The translations under genes were made by a program, and so were the position numbers. From contig JAFEMH010001484.1 of NCBI GenBank assembly GCA_022495995.1, positions 310,001 to 374,000 of the forward strand: DNA of 64,000 bases, in the 5' to 3' direction. The notes below the pieces were generated by a model that worked only from the letters and a program-made list of their open reading frames with translations, ran no database searches and was not told the DNA's origin. Shown piece by piece: positions 22,514 to 34,711 of this stretch. Source of the DNA: Adenophora triphylla var. japonica. Lineage: Eukaryota; Streptophyta; Magnoliopsida; Asterales; Campanulaceae. Each line of letters starts with the position of its first letter. Position 1 is the first letter of the stretch.

Positions 22514-24097
22514 ATGGGTGATAGAAATGTTGGGAATCCTTTGGGGCTAATTTGCCAGAAATCATTGTTTTGCTTGTTTTCAGTTGCATCAATCATGTTC
22601 ATCTTTTCTTGGTTCTTTGTTTTGAGTTCAACTGGCCGTCCTGACTTCCTCGTCGACAATAGATTGATACCCACTTCAAAAAATCTCATTTTGATGGACA
22701 ATGACAAGAATTATAGATCAAGGAGCCCTCTTAAGGTTTTCATGTATGATTTACCCCCTGAATTTCATTTCGGCCTCCTAGATTGGAAGCCTAAGGGGAA
22801 AGGTGTTTGGCCAGATATTCAAACTGAAATCCCCGACTACCCAGGTGGCTTAAACTTGCAACACAGCATAGAGTATTGGCTTACGTTGGATCTTCTTTCC
22901 TCGGAATTCGCTGACAATTTGAGTGGTCGCAGTGCCATTAGAGTCCGCAACTCGAGTGAAGCTGATATTATATTTGTTCCATTTTTTTCATCCTTGAGCT
23001 ATAATCGATATACCAGGATGAACCCGCGTAGAAAGAAGAGTAGGAACAAGTATTTGCAAGAGGAGCTGGTGAAGTTCTTGACAGCTCAAGAGGAGTGGAA
23101 GAGGTCAGGTGGACGAGATCATATAATAGTAGCCCATCATCCCAATAGTTTACTCGATGCAAGGATGAAGTTGTGGCCTGCAATATACATTCTTTCGGAT
23201 TTTGGGAGGTATCCCCCAAGCATAGCTAACGTCGATAAAGATGTGATCGCACCTTACAAGCATGTCATCAGAAATTTCATCAATGACTCCTCTGATTTTG
23301 ATAGCCGTCCAACTTTGCTTTACTTTCAAGGAGCCATATACAGAAAAGATGTGAGTATTTTTTATTTATTGATCCTTTATCTTTTTGTGAGTTACTATCT
23401 CTGTTCCAAAATGAATGACAAAAAAAAAAAATCACATTTATCAAGATTTTTTTTTGAAATTCTTGGTCATTCATTTGGGACGGAGGAAGTATGTATGTTG
23501 CATTTATCTTATCATTGATACAATTTATGTCATTCCTAGGGGGGATTCGTTCGACAAGAACTATTCTATCTCTTAAAGGATGAAAAAGACGTACACTTTT
23601 CATTCGGAAGTGTCCAAAAAAACGGAATCACATCAGCTACAAAAGGAATGCACTCATCCAAATTCTGCCTCAACATAGCAGGTGACACCCCATCTTCGAA
23701 CCGCCTTTTTGATGCCATTGCTAGCCATTGTGTTCCTGTTATAATCAGCGATGAGATTGAGCTTCCATACGAAGACGTTCTTGACTACTCCGAGTTCTGC
23801 ATATTTGTCCCCACGTCAGAAGCTCTCAAAGAAAAATATCTCATAAATCTCATCAGGGGGATTAAGAAAGACGAGTGGACCAGAATGTGGGCAAAGCTGA
23901 AAGAAGTTGAACCTTTGTTTGAGTTTCAGTACCCATCAAAGAAAGGCGATGCTGTACATATGATATGGCAAGCTGTGGCTCGTAAAGTTCCTTCTATGAC
24001 AAGGAAATTGCACAAGTCTAGGCGATTCACTCATTTTCTTCCAACGACTACCCAAAAGGTACAAAAATCGCTTCCTTTGCCAAGAAATTTTGAGTAA
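22514..24097 (+). CDS. Exostosin-family (GT47) glycosyltransferase, ARAD-like
   Basis: Exons 22514-23350 and 23540-24097 give a 464-residue type II membrane protein. ATG 22514 is chosen because the in-frame codon before it is not an ATG and the signal anchor follows closely. A transmembrane segment (about residues 18-37) is followed by a stem and then the exostosin domain from about residue 72 (KVFMYDLPPEFHFGLLDW) to 410. The domain includes the GT47 signature FCLNIAGDTPSSNRLFDAI and CVPVIISDEIELPYE. Members act in the Golgi and transfer sugars to cell-wall polysaccharides. Similarity to the ARAD arabinosyltransferase branch is my reading; the donor and acceptor are not determined by the sequence. 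Both exons are intact. The intron carries a small MITE. Confidence 0.88.
23395..23489. mobile_element. Small Stowaway-like MITE in GT47 intron
   Basis: CTATCTCTGTTCCAAAATGA and TCATTTGGGACGGAGGAAG are inverted ends of a 95-bp element between TA dinucleotides. Wholly intronic. Confidence 0.7.
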
Positions 24098-24296
24098 GCG
24101 TTTTTGATAGAATACAATCAATAGCTATGTATTGTACATGTTGATAAGATAAGAAATATACTTACATGGTAGGTTGAATTGTTATTGTTTTTCTTGTAAT
24201 ATAGTAACAGAAAATCAGTGGGAAATACAGTAGTAGAAAACTGGTCTTTTACACTCGATTTCATCAGAGTTTAAAAACTTCTGATGGTTGTAATTT

Positions 24297-24640
24297 TCAT
24301 TGTCGTTTAATTAGAGTGAGTTTCATACCAAAAGAGAGCAGTTTACCTTGCCAAGTGCCAGATGATCCTCCATTTTGCGAATGATCGAAAGAAAAAAAGA
24401 CTTTGTTTTTTCCTTCCCATATGAAGTGGGCAACCAAGATATGTAATGGGGATATCTCTCTTTTGAAAGCCCATAACCTCAGCGATAATACCATCCCGAA
24501 CTGAATTAACCTTCGAAAAAGCATGATTTTCCCGTATTAACAAGCCAGCCGGAGAAATTCTGGTATAACTCCAAACATTCCATATGAGTCCGGAGGTCAC
24601 TTTACACATTAGGAATAGTATCAAGAGCTCACTCAAGGTA
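24297..24640 (-). pseudogene. LINE reverse transcriptase fragment
   Basis: On the minus strand two overlapping frames give GLLIRENHAFSKVNSV and GFQKRDIPITYLGCPLHMGR, followed in the other frame by WQGKLLSFGMKLTLIK. The YLGCP and GKLLS motifs are typical of the RT C-terminal half of plant L1-like non-LTR elements. A frameshift near 24350 and truncation at both ends make it a dead fragment. Confidence 0.75.
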
Positions 24641-25321
24641 CCCTGTATCTACGAGTCTTCCTAGTCAAAATGTTTAAGTCGAAATATGCGAATAATGATT
24701 TTGGGAAACTTGTGCGTCTTTGGAAATCAGTTTTGGACAATGAATAGTAAGGGGAAAGGGGTTTGACATAAAAATAGAAGAAAGCCCAAGAATGACCATA
24801 GATACTGGGCTAAACAAGCCAGGTGGATTGCCAAATGGCGTCACGTGGACCCAAAGGTGCCACGCAAACAAAAAATAATCAGGGAGAGAAAACTGATTAT
24901 CACATATGAACTGTAAATGAATCACATCAATCCCATGACCTTTTCCCTAAAACATACCTATTTTCCAAGTAGATCTTGGGCAGACCTTAATTCCAACATA
25001 TCTACTTCAAGGGATGTCTCTCTTGCTAGAGATGAGGGGAGAAAAAAATAATTACATCTTTTTAATTAATGACAGATTTAACGGCCAGAAACCGTTATAA
25101 CCTGGATGTCATTGTACAACACCGACCCCGGGCCGGACCCACTGTGACATGTGAGTCCAAAAAAGCAAATCAAAAGGCAGCCAAGATTTACAAACTTCTC
25201 TTCCTACTGAATTCCAAATTGACTTTTGACTTGAGTAAACTATGTAAAACTAGAAGCTAAGGGTAGATGAAAAATGGTTTAGGACAACCTGGTTATCCTC
25301 TTCATAAAGTCAACCACTTTG
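24641..25321. other. Upstream region of the MYB gene
   Basis: Mostly unrecognised; the first part may be more of the decayed LINE. The last 300 bases should hold the MYB promoter, and several AAAG (Dof-type) motifs occur there. Dof sites are known to matter for MYB60 guard-cell expression in Arabidopsis, but AAAG is too short to be evidence alone. Confidence 0.4.
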
Positions 25322-25329
25322 TATATAAA
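25322..25329 (+). promoter_or_regulatory. TATA box of the MYB gene
   Basis: TATATAAA lies 65-72 bp upstream of the ATG at 25394, a normal position for a plant gene with a short 5'UTR. Confidence 0.7.
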
Positions 25330-25393
25330 GCTCTTAATGCCCATTCCACTAGTTTGGAGTTATCAACGTCCCAACCCCAAAAAAGAGAAAGAC

Positions 25394-26455
25394 ATGGGAA
25401 GGCCTCCTTGCTGCGATAAACTGGGCATCAAGAAAGGTCCATGGACACCCGAAGAAGATATCATTCTTGTCTCCTATATCCAAAAACAGGGCCCTGGAAA
25501 CTGGAGATCGGTGCCTACAAATACCGGTATGTTTTTACTCTTTTTCTGAGTTGGATTGTGCAAGATTTAAGCAGGTTATGTTGAAAGATGATGTAATTAA
25601 TTAGATATTCTTTTTTTGCTGTTGCTGTTGCAGGATTGCTAAGGTGCAGCAAGAGTTGCAGGCTTCGATGGACTAATTACCTAAGGCCGGGCATCAAGCG
25701 GGGTAATTTCACTCCACATGAAGAAGGAATGATAATCCATCTCCAGGCTCTATTGGGGAACAAGTAAGCTTATGATAAATTTTCTACTTCTTGTATTTTA
25801 TTTTATTTTCTCAAGTAAAGGAAACAATATATTGTGCAGATGGGCAGCCATAGCTTCTTATCTTCCTCAAAGGACAGATAATGACATAAAGAACTACTGG
25901 AACACACATTTAAAGAAGAAGATGAAGAGAAGTCAATCAATTTTAGACCCCCAAACGGAGTCTGATCATCGAGTTAACTTGACAAAATCTAGTGATCCTC
26001 GGGAGTCGTCAGCTAATGAACAACTCAGTTTATATCCCAACTCATCAAAGCTATACGCCTCGAGCACTGAGAATATCTCTAGGCTACTCGAGGGATGGAT
26101 GAGATCTTCTTCCTCATCATCATCTTCACCACGAATCATCACAACAAGCAACGATAACTTTTTCCAGGAAAACGGAAATGGGAAGCCGCTTCGGAATAAA
26201 GAATTTCATGATAACAAGGTTGAGATGGAAAGTGGAAACACAATATCTCCTGCTGATAATGTGTTTGAATCCATTCTTCCTCCATTCGATCATCTCATGA
26301 GCTGGGAGAAGTTGCAAATGGAAGAATCCGATTCGTCCAAGAATGCTAAGCTTCAAAGTTCAGATGAGATAATGAAGAATCCATCAGCTATGTCCTTTCT
26401 TGAAACCTGGCTCATGGATGAAATTGCTGCAGTTCAAGTGGTCGAAGAGGCCTAG
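25394..26455 (+). CDS. MYB60: R2R3-MYB transcription factor, subgroup 1, MYB60-like
   Basis: Exons 25394-25526, 25634-25763 and 25840-26455 (879 nt, 292 residues) show the classic R2R3-MYB intron positions. The start MGRPPCCDK is canonical. R2 (about 12-62) and R3 (about 65-115) keep the regular Trp residues, with Ile/Leu replacing the first Trp of R3 as is normal. The bHLH-interaction signature of R3 is absent. The subgroup-1 motif SRLLEGWM lies at about residue 168. R3 residues TPHEEGMI and [20 protein letters not shown] are closest to MYB60, the guard-cell regulator of stomatal opening. Family placement is certain; orthology to MYB60 rather than MYB30/94/96 is likely. A Ser-rich run and an acidic C-terminus ([19 protein letters not shown]) may be the activation region. 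Confidence 0.92.
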
Positions 26456-26734
26456 GCTGAAAAGCATGTTATTATAATATTTGTTCTTTTAAAACAAAAA
26501 TCTCCTTGTATGCAAACTGTAACATTTAAGTGACTGGAGATCACTTTTCTACATGTTATCTCGTTAACTTCATCTTCTCTATTTTTATTTCATTTCTATT
26601 TTGCAATAGCCTTTTTAAACTAACTTTAAATGCCATATTTTTAAAAAAATTATCAACTTAACAAAAATATGAGTTGGTCTTACAAAAAATGCGTTTTTTT
26701 CTATGCTTAGGAAAAACCATTTTTACATTGGCAC

Positions 26735-27095
26735 TTAATAACAATAACACTGACACTTTTTTACACTGACACTTTGTTACACTAACACTGGCACTTTGTT
26801 ACACTGACACTGACACTTTTTTACACTGACACTTAATATACATGCACTGACACTTTTTTATACTGGCACTTTGTTACACTAACACTGACACTTTGTTACA
26901 CTAACACTGACACTTTTTTACACTGACACTTTCTTACACTAACACTGGCACTTTGTTATACTAACACTGGCACTTAATATACATGCACGGACACTTTTTT
27001 GCACTGGCACTTTGTTACACTAACACTGACACTTTTTTACACTGTCACTTTGTTACACATGCACTGACACTTTGTTATAGTGACACTGGCACTAG
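26735..27095. repeat. Minisatellite of ACACTGACACTTT-type units
   Basis: About 360 bp made of variants of 'acactgacacttttttac' and 'acactaacactggcactttgtt', imperfectly ordered. It begins about 280 bp after the MYB stop codon. Confidence 0.85.
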
Positions 27096-27699
27096 AGGGG
27101 ACAACAAAACACGTTTTTTCTAAGTTTAAGGAAAAATGCATTTTTTGTAAGATTTTACCCAAAAATATTACCATATTTTATAAAATTCTAAACATTTATA
27201 TTGATGCACCATTATCTTAAGTCAAGTCAAATGTTTCATCTTAAAACCAGTTGGACCTGCACATTTAATGGTCTGCTTTGATATCATCTTAAAGTTTGAG
27301 GTTACACCTTAAAATCAATTGTTGTTTAGGAGAATGACCTATAATCTTTATATGTTAAAAGAAAGGTTCGTCAATTTTCGATAACACATTAATCATACTA
27401 TCAATAATAATTCCTTTATATTTTCATAAAAATCAATAATATAAATTATGACATTTGTATTTCATACTATAAATATGAAATACAAGTTATTGAATGTCAT
27501 ATAATGATTCTCGTAATCTGCCGACTTAACCAACAACAACAAATGAAGGTATTAATTAAAAGCACCCCTTGTAGATAAAAGTAATGTCAATAGCTAGCAT
27601 TTATATGGGCAATTAGCATTGACAAAGATGTTGCAAACATTAATGTACATGAGATTCATTTAGTAGTGGTAAAAAAAGGCAGATTGTCACGAAATTCAT
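27096..27699. other. Non-coding interval before the Copia-2 LTR
   Basis: AT-rich. The outer boundary of the Copia-2 3' LTR probably falls in the second half, but I could not place it. Confidence 0.35.
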
Positions 27700-28006
27700 G
27701 CTGCTACTGTCTTTATATAGGAAGGAAACATGTGAATTTCTTCTTTCGGTTCCCCCCATCACATTCCCACTTTCCTATTTTCCTTTCTTTCATACTTATA
27801 TCATATTCACATTAAAATACTATTCATAACCTCCTCTTCCGAACTAGGGCGCGATCGCCCCGTCTCCAATTTGGCATCCGTGCGATCGCTCCCTTTTGGC
27901 GGAAACATGGCACGGTCGCTCCCATTTGATGTGCCAGGAATTCCGAATTTGGTTGTTTAATTTTCTAATTTAGGCGTCCCCAACTTAGATGACACCAAAC
28001 CTAACA
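27700..28006 (-). repeat. 3' LTR (part) of minus-strand Copia-2
   Basis: On the minus strand the purine tract AAGGTGGAGATT (28018-28007) is followed by TGTTAGGTTTGGTG, the LTR start at 28006. Within the LTR are CpG motifs (GGGCGATCGCGCCC-like, GAGCGATCGCAC, GAGCGACCGTGCC; 27925-27847) and, downstream on the sense strand, a TATA box CTATATAAAG (27720-27711). The far end of the LTR is unresolved. Confidence 0.65.
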
Positions 28007-28036
28007 AATCTCCACCTTAACATCTCACCTCCAAAT

Positions 28037-28807
28037 TGTTGGATTTTTGATATATGTGGTATGAAGTTCATAGCCTATGACCTTGGAGCGTCATTGGGGC
28101 TTGAACTGATTTTTGGCTAAGGGGAAAAACCACTTCGGATGTTCTGTACTCGAGGGCGGCCGCGCAAGTGGACGAGGGCAGCCGCGCAGGTGTCCAGAAC
28201 TTCGACGTGAATTGCCTGTTGTCCTGCGCGGTCGCGCAAGACTTGTGGGCGGCCGCGCACGTATTGGGCTTGCGTTTCCTGGGCCGAATTGCTGAAGGTT
28301 TTAGGTTATATTAATATGACGTTAAAACCTAATTACTACATACATAAACATCACTTCCTCCAGCCGTTTTTGGGTATGAATTATTAAAGAGAAAACAACT
28401 CTTTTGCGTTTAATTCATTGTTTGATTACTCCCCGTTCATAAAGATTCGTTCGTGAGATTCAAGGCGACTGAGATAGGACCGCCGGTGGTTACATACCTG
28501 TGTGCAAAGTTTTCTTGGTATGTAATCCGAGATCGTTTTATCCTCGGAGGAATTTGCCTGTACCTGAGTTGCACCAATTGGGGGCAATATTTTCTCTTAG
28601 GACAGTCTTCCTAAGGCGACTCGATCTACCCGATAAGTTTTTTTTCTAAATCTCTCTGATTTCTTACTTTGTAAAGATTGATTTTAGATGATTGCGTTAC
28701 TATGTGTTGATTCACTGCAATCGCTACAATTAAACTGTCAAATGCATGATTGCCCCCCTATGTGATTATTTGCTTAATCTGCTTGTTGTGCAATTTATAT
28801 TCCAACA
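28037..28807 (+). mobile_element. Solo LTR (TSD CAAAT)
   Basis: 771 bp from TGTTGGATTTTTG to ATATTCCAACA, with 7-bp inverted termini and perfect flanking CAAAT at 28032-28036 and 28808-28812. It is inserted between the RNase H end and the purine tract of Copia-2. A GC-rich motif cluster (GGGCGGCCGCGCAAG and variants) lies at 28153-28262, upstream of a weak TATA-like TATATTAATA near 28305. No coding capacity. Confidence 0.9.
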
Positions 28808-28847
28808 CAAATCATAACCGGAACTCCCTCTATGCCTCATATGCTAT

Positions 28848-30287
28848 CTAATAGCTGCGAACATTCAGCAAGTCCAAGTAATGTTGGAACTTTCTAGTCG
28901 GAACGGAATTCGTTAACATGTCAGCAGGATTGTCCGCATTACCCATTTTTTTCAACTTGATCCGCTTCTCACTTCTCAGAAAATGATACCTCACATCTAT
29001 GTGATTGGTCCTCTCGTGATGAAATTGATTGGCCAAACAAATTGCACTCAAACTGTCATAAAATATTGTAACCTGATCCTGATGTAACCCAAGGTCGATG
29101 ATCAAACCCTTTACCCATATCCCCTCTTTAGCAGCTTCTGTCAATGTCATGTACTTTGCCTCCATAGTAGACAATGTCACCGTATATTGTAGAGTAGCCT
29201 TACACAACTGACAACTGACCCACCAAAATTGAACACATACCCGGTCATAGATCTCCTCGTGTCGACATCCCCAGAGTAGTCTGAATTATAGTAGCCCTCA
29301 ACTACACATTTTGTACCACCTACATGAATGAGCCCAACGTCTGATATACCCCTAAGGTACCTGAATATCCTCTTCACTCTGCTTGCCAATGTTCCTTGAC
29401 AAGATTCCCCAAGAACCTACTAACAACATGAGCAAGATCCGGTCTAATGCAAACCATAACATACATCAAATTACCAACTGCACTAGCATAACGTACTCGA
29501 GCCATATACTTATTCTCTTCATCCGACTTAGGTGCAAAGGCAATCGACAGACGTGTATTCGCTGAACTCGGAGAATCTAACAGCTTTGTTCTAGACTTGC
29601 CAAGCCTCTCTAAAACTTTCTTGATGTAACCTTTCTGGGATAAGAACAGTTTTCGTTGGATTCTATCCCTATAGATCTCCATACCCATAATTTTCTTTGT
29701 CGCACCCTAATCCTTCATCTCGAACTCTGCAGACAGTAGACCCTTAAACTTCTGAATATCTGACTTCTTGACAGCCGGTATCAACATATCGTCAAAGTAA
29801 AGAACCAGATAGATTATCAAACCATCCACTAACTTATTGTGATACACACAACAGTCATACGATCTCCTCGTGTAGCCATTCTCTGTCATATAGTTGTCAA
29901 ACCGCTTGTACCACTGCCTAGGAGATTACTTGAGCCCATACAAGGATTTCTTCAACTTATACACGTAGTCTTCTTTTCCCGGAACCTGAAACCCATCTGT
30001 TTGTGTCATATAAATCTCCTCTTCCCACTCTCCATGTAGAAAAGTTGTTTTCACATCTAGCTGCTCGAGCTCCAAATCCTGATGTGCCACCATTACTAAT
30101 AGCACTCTGATAGAAGTGTGTCTAACCACTGGTGAGACGATCTCATTATAGTCAACGCCCTCCCGCTGTGTGAAACCCCTTGCAACTACACGAGCTTTAT
30201 ACTTGACCCCCCTCTGATGGTGACATACTTTCCTTCTTCTTAAAGACCCACTTGCAAGTCACAATCTTTCTGCCCTCTGACCTCTTT
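28848..30287 (-). pseudogene. Copia-2 pol fragment: RT and RNase H
   Basis: Read from 30287 down: KWVFKK region, RLVAKG-like block, YNEIVSPVV, QLDVKTTFLHGEWEEEIYM, then KSLYGLK followed by a stop. Next come YFDDM (the catalytic YVDD altered), GMEIYRDRIQRKLFLSQ, SAVGNLMYVMVCIRPD, a DSDYSGDVDTRRSMTGYVF block with a frameshift near 29195, and RNase H (LSTMEAKYMTLTEAAKE, HHERTNHIDVRYHF). Gag, protease, integrase and the 5' LTR are missing. Several stops and the FDD change show it is dead. It is a different Copia lineage from Copia-1. Confidence 0.85.
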
Positions 30288-30751
30288 CATATAATAAGAT
30301 GAAAAAGATAACATAAAAGGTAGCCGATGATCGAACCGGGCGTACTCCTCCTTTTGCATCTATTTGGCTTGGCTCCTCCGGTTCGATTATGATTCTTGAC
30401 TTGACTTATTATAAAAACGCTTTCTCTGGTCGATGGGGTTGCTTCCCATAAAGTGGGTGAGTCGAAAGTTAGATAAAGAAGTTTCAGTAAGAACGAGCCA
30501 ACACCCGATTAGCTTCCATGAAAGGAAACGCTTGATCTTTCCCAACGCTGAGCGATGAAGGAGCCTTCTCTTCTCTACCGGAGCCTATCGGATGCGGGAG
30601 AGAGAAAAAAGATGCAGGGTTATTTGTATGTCTAGTGATGGGATTGAAGTACGGAATCGCAGAAATTGAGGAACTCCCGCAGTCCCTAATCACTCTCACC
30701 ATGGAAGGACAAAGGAACAGGGAACGAATCTAAAAAATGGAGCCCAGTTCG
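30288..30751. other. Organelle-like (probably mitochondrial) DNA segment
   Basis: Base composition changes abruptly to about 50% GC, and the style (for example 'gatcgaaccgggcgtactcc', 'cgatggggttgcttcccata') is like plant mitochondrial intergenic DNA. A 72-codon minus-strand frame (30702-30484) resembles the small unassigned ORFs of plant mitochondria. I cannot name a gene. It directly abuts the truncated Copia-2 and is cut by the solo LTR at 30752. Confidence 0.4.
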
Positions 30752-32334
30752 TGTTGGGCTTTTAACCTAACGGTTTATTTAATATCCGCAAGCGCACGGG
30801 CTATTGTAATATAGCGGGTGCAAGTACGGGTCGATCCCACAGAGACAAGGTTTACTTAGGAAATATTTTTGTCTTTAAAGTTATAGAAAAGATTGGGGGG
30901 AGATAAAGTTTGATTTTAGAAAATAGAAAGAACATAAACAGAAAATACTTTAATAAAACTCTTATAAAATAAAGCATTCTCGGGATTGAAAATCATACAC
31001 ATAATCTTGTTCATCAAATTTTCATTGTTTTAGAAATATAGGTTTTCATAAAAATCAAGGATGGTATGTTAAGCCTACGCTACTTCGGGTTAAGACAGTA
31101 GCGTTTGTATTCTTCACTAATTATGTCCTAACTGTTTGAGATTTCCGTTTATGTTACCCCCGCCCTGTCACAAACGGGCATTCTGGCTTATCTCTAGCTG
31201 ACCATAATTAGTAAGAATCCATTAAGAACGAGAGTCAACAAACTTTCCATTAAAGGAACATCCCTAGGCCGTTGAACTACTTTCGTGATCAATGGAACCT
31301 AGTTTCTTTATATGGTTCCGTCAATCGAGATTCTCCGCTAGGTCCATCTCTCAATTGACTGAATCATACAAGTTGGACGTCTCCAAAATGTAAGACATTT
31401 TGAGATTAATATAAAGAAATTGTTTAGATGAAGATAGAAGACAAGACTTTATTTATTTAAGATGATGAACATGTATGCTTTTGAGTTTCCAACCCCAAGA
31501 ACAAGGGGGATTTACTCACTAGCCATCTAGAACATATAAGCAAATAAAAATAGAGGATAGAGTAAGAAGACTTATGATGAAAATAGAAGGCAAATGGCTG
31601 GAAATAATGCTTCACTTTTATTGCTTTTCTCCAAAGTACTTCAAGAACAAAACATGAACTTTGATCTTCAAATAATTTTTGGAAATCGATATCACAAGTA
31701 TTTGTATTTAATCTTTGATGAATATCTATGGAATATCAGTAAATTTCTATCTCTAAGACTGAGTACAAGGGTTCTTTTTATAAGGGGGAGGGAACTCTTC
31801 AAGAAGGTGGCTCCAAAAGGTGTCTTTTCGATCTGCAGACGCGTCTTGCACGACCGAGTCAAGGGAGTTGCACGGTCGTGCACCCTTGGCGCCAGATTTG
31901 AATTTGAATTTGAGTTTTGACATCTTGCACGGCCGCTCCACTCTAAGCTGCACGGCCGCTCTGAAGGATGACACGGCCAATTAATTTCCAAGACACGGCC
32001 ACTCTAAGTTTTGGGGCCAAAAATGGCCTGAAAATGGGCCAAGTGCACGGCCGCTCCGTGTTGGCTGCACGGCCGTTCCACCTAGAATTGGCTTTGTGTG
32101 TTTGGTTTGTTTGGTGCTCCTCCATGCCTTTTGTCTCAAAGTATCCAAGCATCCTTTTGATATAAAAAGACTCTAAAATCTGTCTTAAAATGCAAGAAAT
32201 ATACCAAAGACGTAAAATCCAATAAATATGAAAAAGTAACTAAAAAGTACTTAAAACTAAATGAGAAATGATGATTTATCTAAGAAAAATTATATTAAAC
32301 TTAGGATAAATGACTATATAATAGTCACTTATCA
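30752..32334 (-). mobile_element. Solo LTR (TSD GTTCG)
   Basis: 1583-bp TG...CA unit (TGTTGGGCTTTTAACC to GTCACTTATCA on +) with perfect flanking GTTCG at 30747-30751 and 32335-32339. Minus is the likely sense strand: a TATA box CCTTATAAAAAGA lies at about 31783-31771. Some 60-300 bp upstream of it (31838-32085) are repeated TGCACGGCCGCTC-type motifs. No protein domain inside. Confidence 0.88.
31838..32085. promoter_or_regulatory. Repeated GCACGGCCGYTC motifs in solo-LTR U3
   Basis: Copies near 31846 (GCACGACCG), 31870 (GCACGGTCGTGCAC, near-palindromic), 31926, 31950, 31971 (degenerate), 31992, 32045 and 32067. GGCCG/CGGCC cores are self-complementary. Spacing is irregular. Confidence 0.65.
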
Positions 32335-32396
32335 GTTCGCCACACATGACTACATCTGGCAGCATTGCCAAGTCATGATATTCACTATAATCAATA

Positions 32397-32680
32397 CTCC
32401 CTCCGTCCCGCTAATATTAGCACACTTTCCTTTTTTAGCGTCCCGCTAATATCCGCACACTCCCAAAAAGGAAACTTTATATTAATAAAATATTCACCCA
32501 ATCCCACTCATTCTCTCTCCTACATTATTTTAATACTCACAACACCATTATAATTTATTACACCCTCCACTCATTCTCTCTCCACTCATTCTTTTACACT
32601 CACAACATTTTATTAAAATATCATATTCCTTAATTCCCGCGCAAACAGTGTTTGTGCTAATACTAATGGGACGGAGGGAG
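32397..32680. mobile_element. Stowaway-like MITE
   Basis: Left end CTCCCTCCGTCCCGCTAATA and right end GGGACGGAGGGAG preceded by TGTGCTAATACTAAT are inverted. TA is present on both sides. Confidence 0.9.
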
Positions 32681-33413
32681 TATATGATTGTGTTTACGAA
32701 TTTACACATGTGATCTCCACAAGTACGAGAATGGACACTCTCTATGTAAACCACTATCCTCTCATATATCTCTCATTTCTAGAAGAATAAACACATCTCG
32801 TTTATGGCTAGGGTTATAGGATTTCCCCTCACGGCTCTCCTAGGTCCCCGGACCCTCTTTTGTGGTTCTCTTCCTTGTGTATCCTAATTTTTTCCTCAAA
32901 CACGCAATAATATGATTGTTGCTTTAGTTATATAGGGTACAATGTCAAAAACCTAAACAATTGAATTATAACTAGGAAACCTCTGCTCAAAAGGGAACCA
33001 AATTCCAAATTCACGACTAACTTTACGGGACAAGACGATCTCGACTTACTATCATTTTGTTTACAACAAATGCAATGAACTGCAAAGTTGACCACTTAAA
33101 TCAACGTATTTTTTTATTCATTTCAAATAATGTAATTTTCGTAACACGTTGAATAGGTCAATAGTTTTTCCTTTTCAGGTTTGACCTTCTCCATTTTTCG
33201 TCCTATATGCAATTCGGTTTTTCTCTCCTCTATTTGAATTTGATCACTTTTCATTGGTTTTAACTTCACAACCCAACATATACCTCTTTTAACAACATAA
33301 AGGCAGATCTACGAAAGCTAAGCTTTTAACATTTTCAAAACAATATATACACATAAATATTCTTAATAATCTCACCATCTAATGTCATGGTTGCAAATAT
33401 AAATTAAAATATA
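32681..33413. other. Non-coding interval
   Basis: AT-rich with no open frame or repeat family recognised. Confidence 0.4.
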
Positions 33414-33700
33414 CTCCCTCCGTCCCAGCGAAAGAGCCATTTATTTCCTTTTTGGGCGTCCCATTTAAAAAGCCACTTTCCCAAAAAGGAAACCTTAAAT
33501 CACTATTCTCTCCACTCATTCTCTCTCCTACTTTACTTTTACACTCACAACATTCTCTTTCTTACATCACCTCCCACTCATTCTCTCTCTTATTTAATTT
33601 TTCATACTCACAACATTTAAACTTTTTCTCTTTCCTACATCACATTTCTTATTTTGCGTGTCGGACAAATTTTGTGGCTCTTTCGCCGGGACGGAGGGAG
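33414..33700. mobile_element. Stowaway-like MITE
   Basis: Ends CTCCCTCCGTCCCAGCGAAA and TTTCGCCGGGACGGAGGGAG are inverted, and TA flanks both. Confidence 0.9.
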
Positions 33701-33787
33701 TAATGTATAACAATTACATATTTATGTAGTAATTTCACCTACTAGGGGATAAGTGAGTTTTTTTTTTTTATTATTAATAAATGTCTA

Positions 33788-34069
33788 CTCCCTCAGTCCC
33801 ATCCAAGTGTGTACCAAAGTTTCTGGCACATCGATTAAGGAATAATAATAAAATAAGGAAAATGTGTGGTAGGAAATGAAGAGAGAGAATGAGTGGAGTT
33901 AATAGTAGGTTGATTGAATAAATTGTATGGTGGAAAATGAAGAGAGAGAATGAGTGGGCGGGGTAGGGAGAATATAAAATATTAAAATCTTTGTCATTTA
34001 TGGTAGTTCACACTCGGCTGAGACGGACCAAAAGGAAAATAAGTGTACACTAGGCTGGGACGGAGGGAG
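33788..34069. mobile_element. Stowaway-like MITE
   Basis: Ends CTCCCTCAGTCCCATCCAAG and CTAGGCTGGGACGGAGGGAG, TA on both sides. Third such element in 1.7 kb. Confidence 0.88.
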
Positions 34070-34099
34070 TATAAGTGTTTTTGATAATACTGTTTAGTC

Positions 34100-34455
34100 T
34101 ATTGGAAACAAACCATGGATACAACTTGCTCGATTGGAATTGTAAGTTTCGAAATCAGAACCTCCTCCATGTGAGAAAGCCTTTATCAAAGCTTGACCAC
34201 AAGGTATTTTTTTTTTTTGGGGGGGAATTGGTATGTTAATTTCACTTCTTGTTTGGTCAAACTTTGAAGTCCACTCTTCTCCTTCACATGTTGTTTCAAA
34301 ATCAGAACCTCCCCCATATCCTTCATAGACCTCTCCAGCATCAGACCCAAAATCCTTCATAGACCTCTCCAGCATCAGACCCAAAATATCCGAGACCTCT
34401 CCAGTGTCCACACTTGTAGAGCCTTCATAGATACCAGCATCAGCCCCATATCCTT
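34100..34455 (-). other. Possible extra 3' exon of SKIP24
   Basis: On the minus strand a splice acceptor (TTGCAG, 34461-34456) opens a 120-codon frame. It begins with an acidic Gly-rich stretch (EGYGADAG) and contains repeats related to DAGEVYEGYGGGSDFE. The coding-like repeat (ggtctgatgctggagaggtctatgaag, in pieces) occurs at about 34350 and 34314. Joining the upstream donor at 34987 to this acceptor would create a TAA codon at the junction. It is therefore either 3'UTR or used with a different splice. Confidence 0.35.
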
Positions 34456-34711
34456 CTGCAACACCATGAACAGAACGTTAATTCCCCCTCATCTTCATCT
34501 ATGCTGAGTTTCATTTTACGGGTGCTTTGTAAGAGCTCCTATTGCGTGGAGACAATATAGATGTCAATTCGAAACATGGATTCAATTTAGGAACGATTCC
34601 TTTGAAAAATCCAGTTCGAGCCTGTTTTTGACCTTTTTTTATATAATTTTTTATTGTGTTTGGTAAGGAAACATTTTATTAGAATATTTCAAGAACATGG
34701 AATACATATAA

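Noticed and set aside
30484..30702. Named mitochondrial gene
   Set aside because: The 72-codon frame resembles unassigned organelle ORFs, but I cannot identify it from sequence alone.
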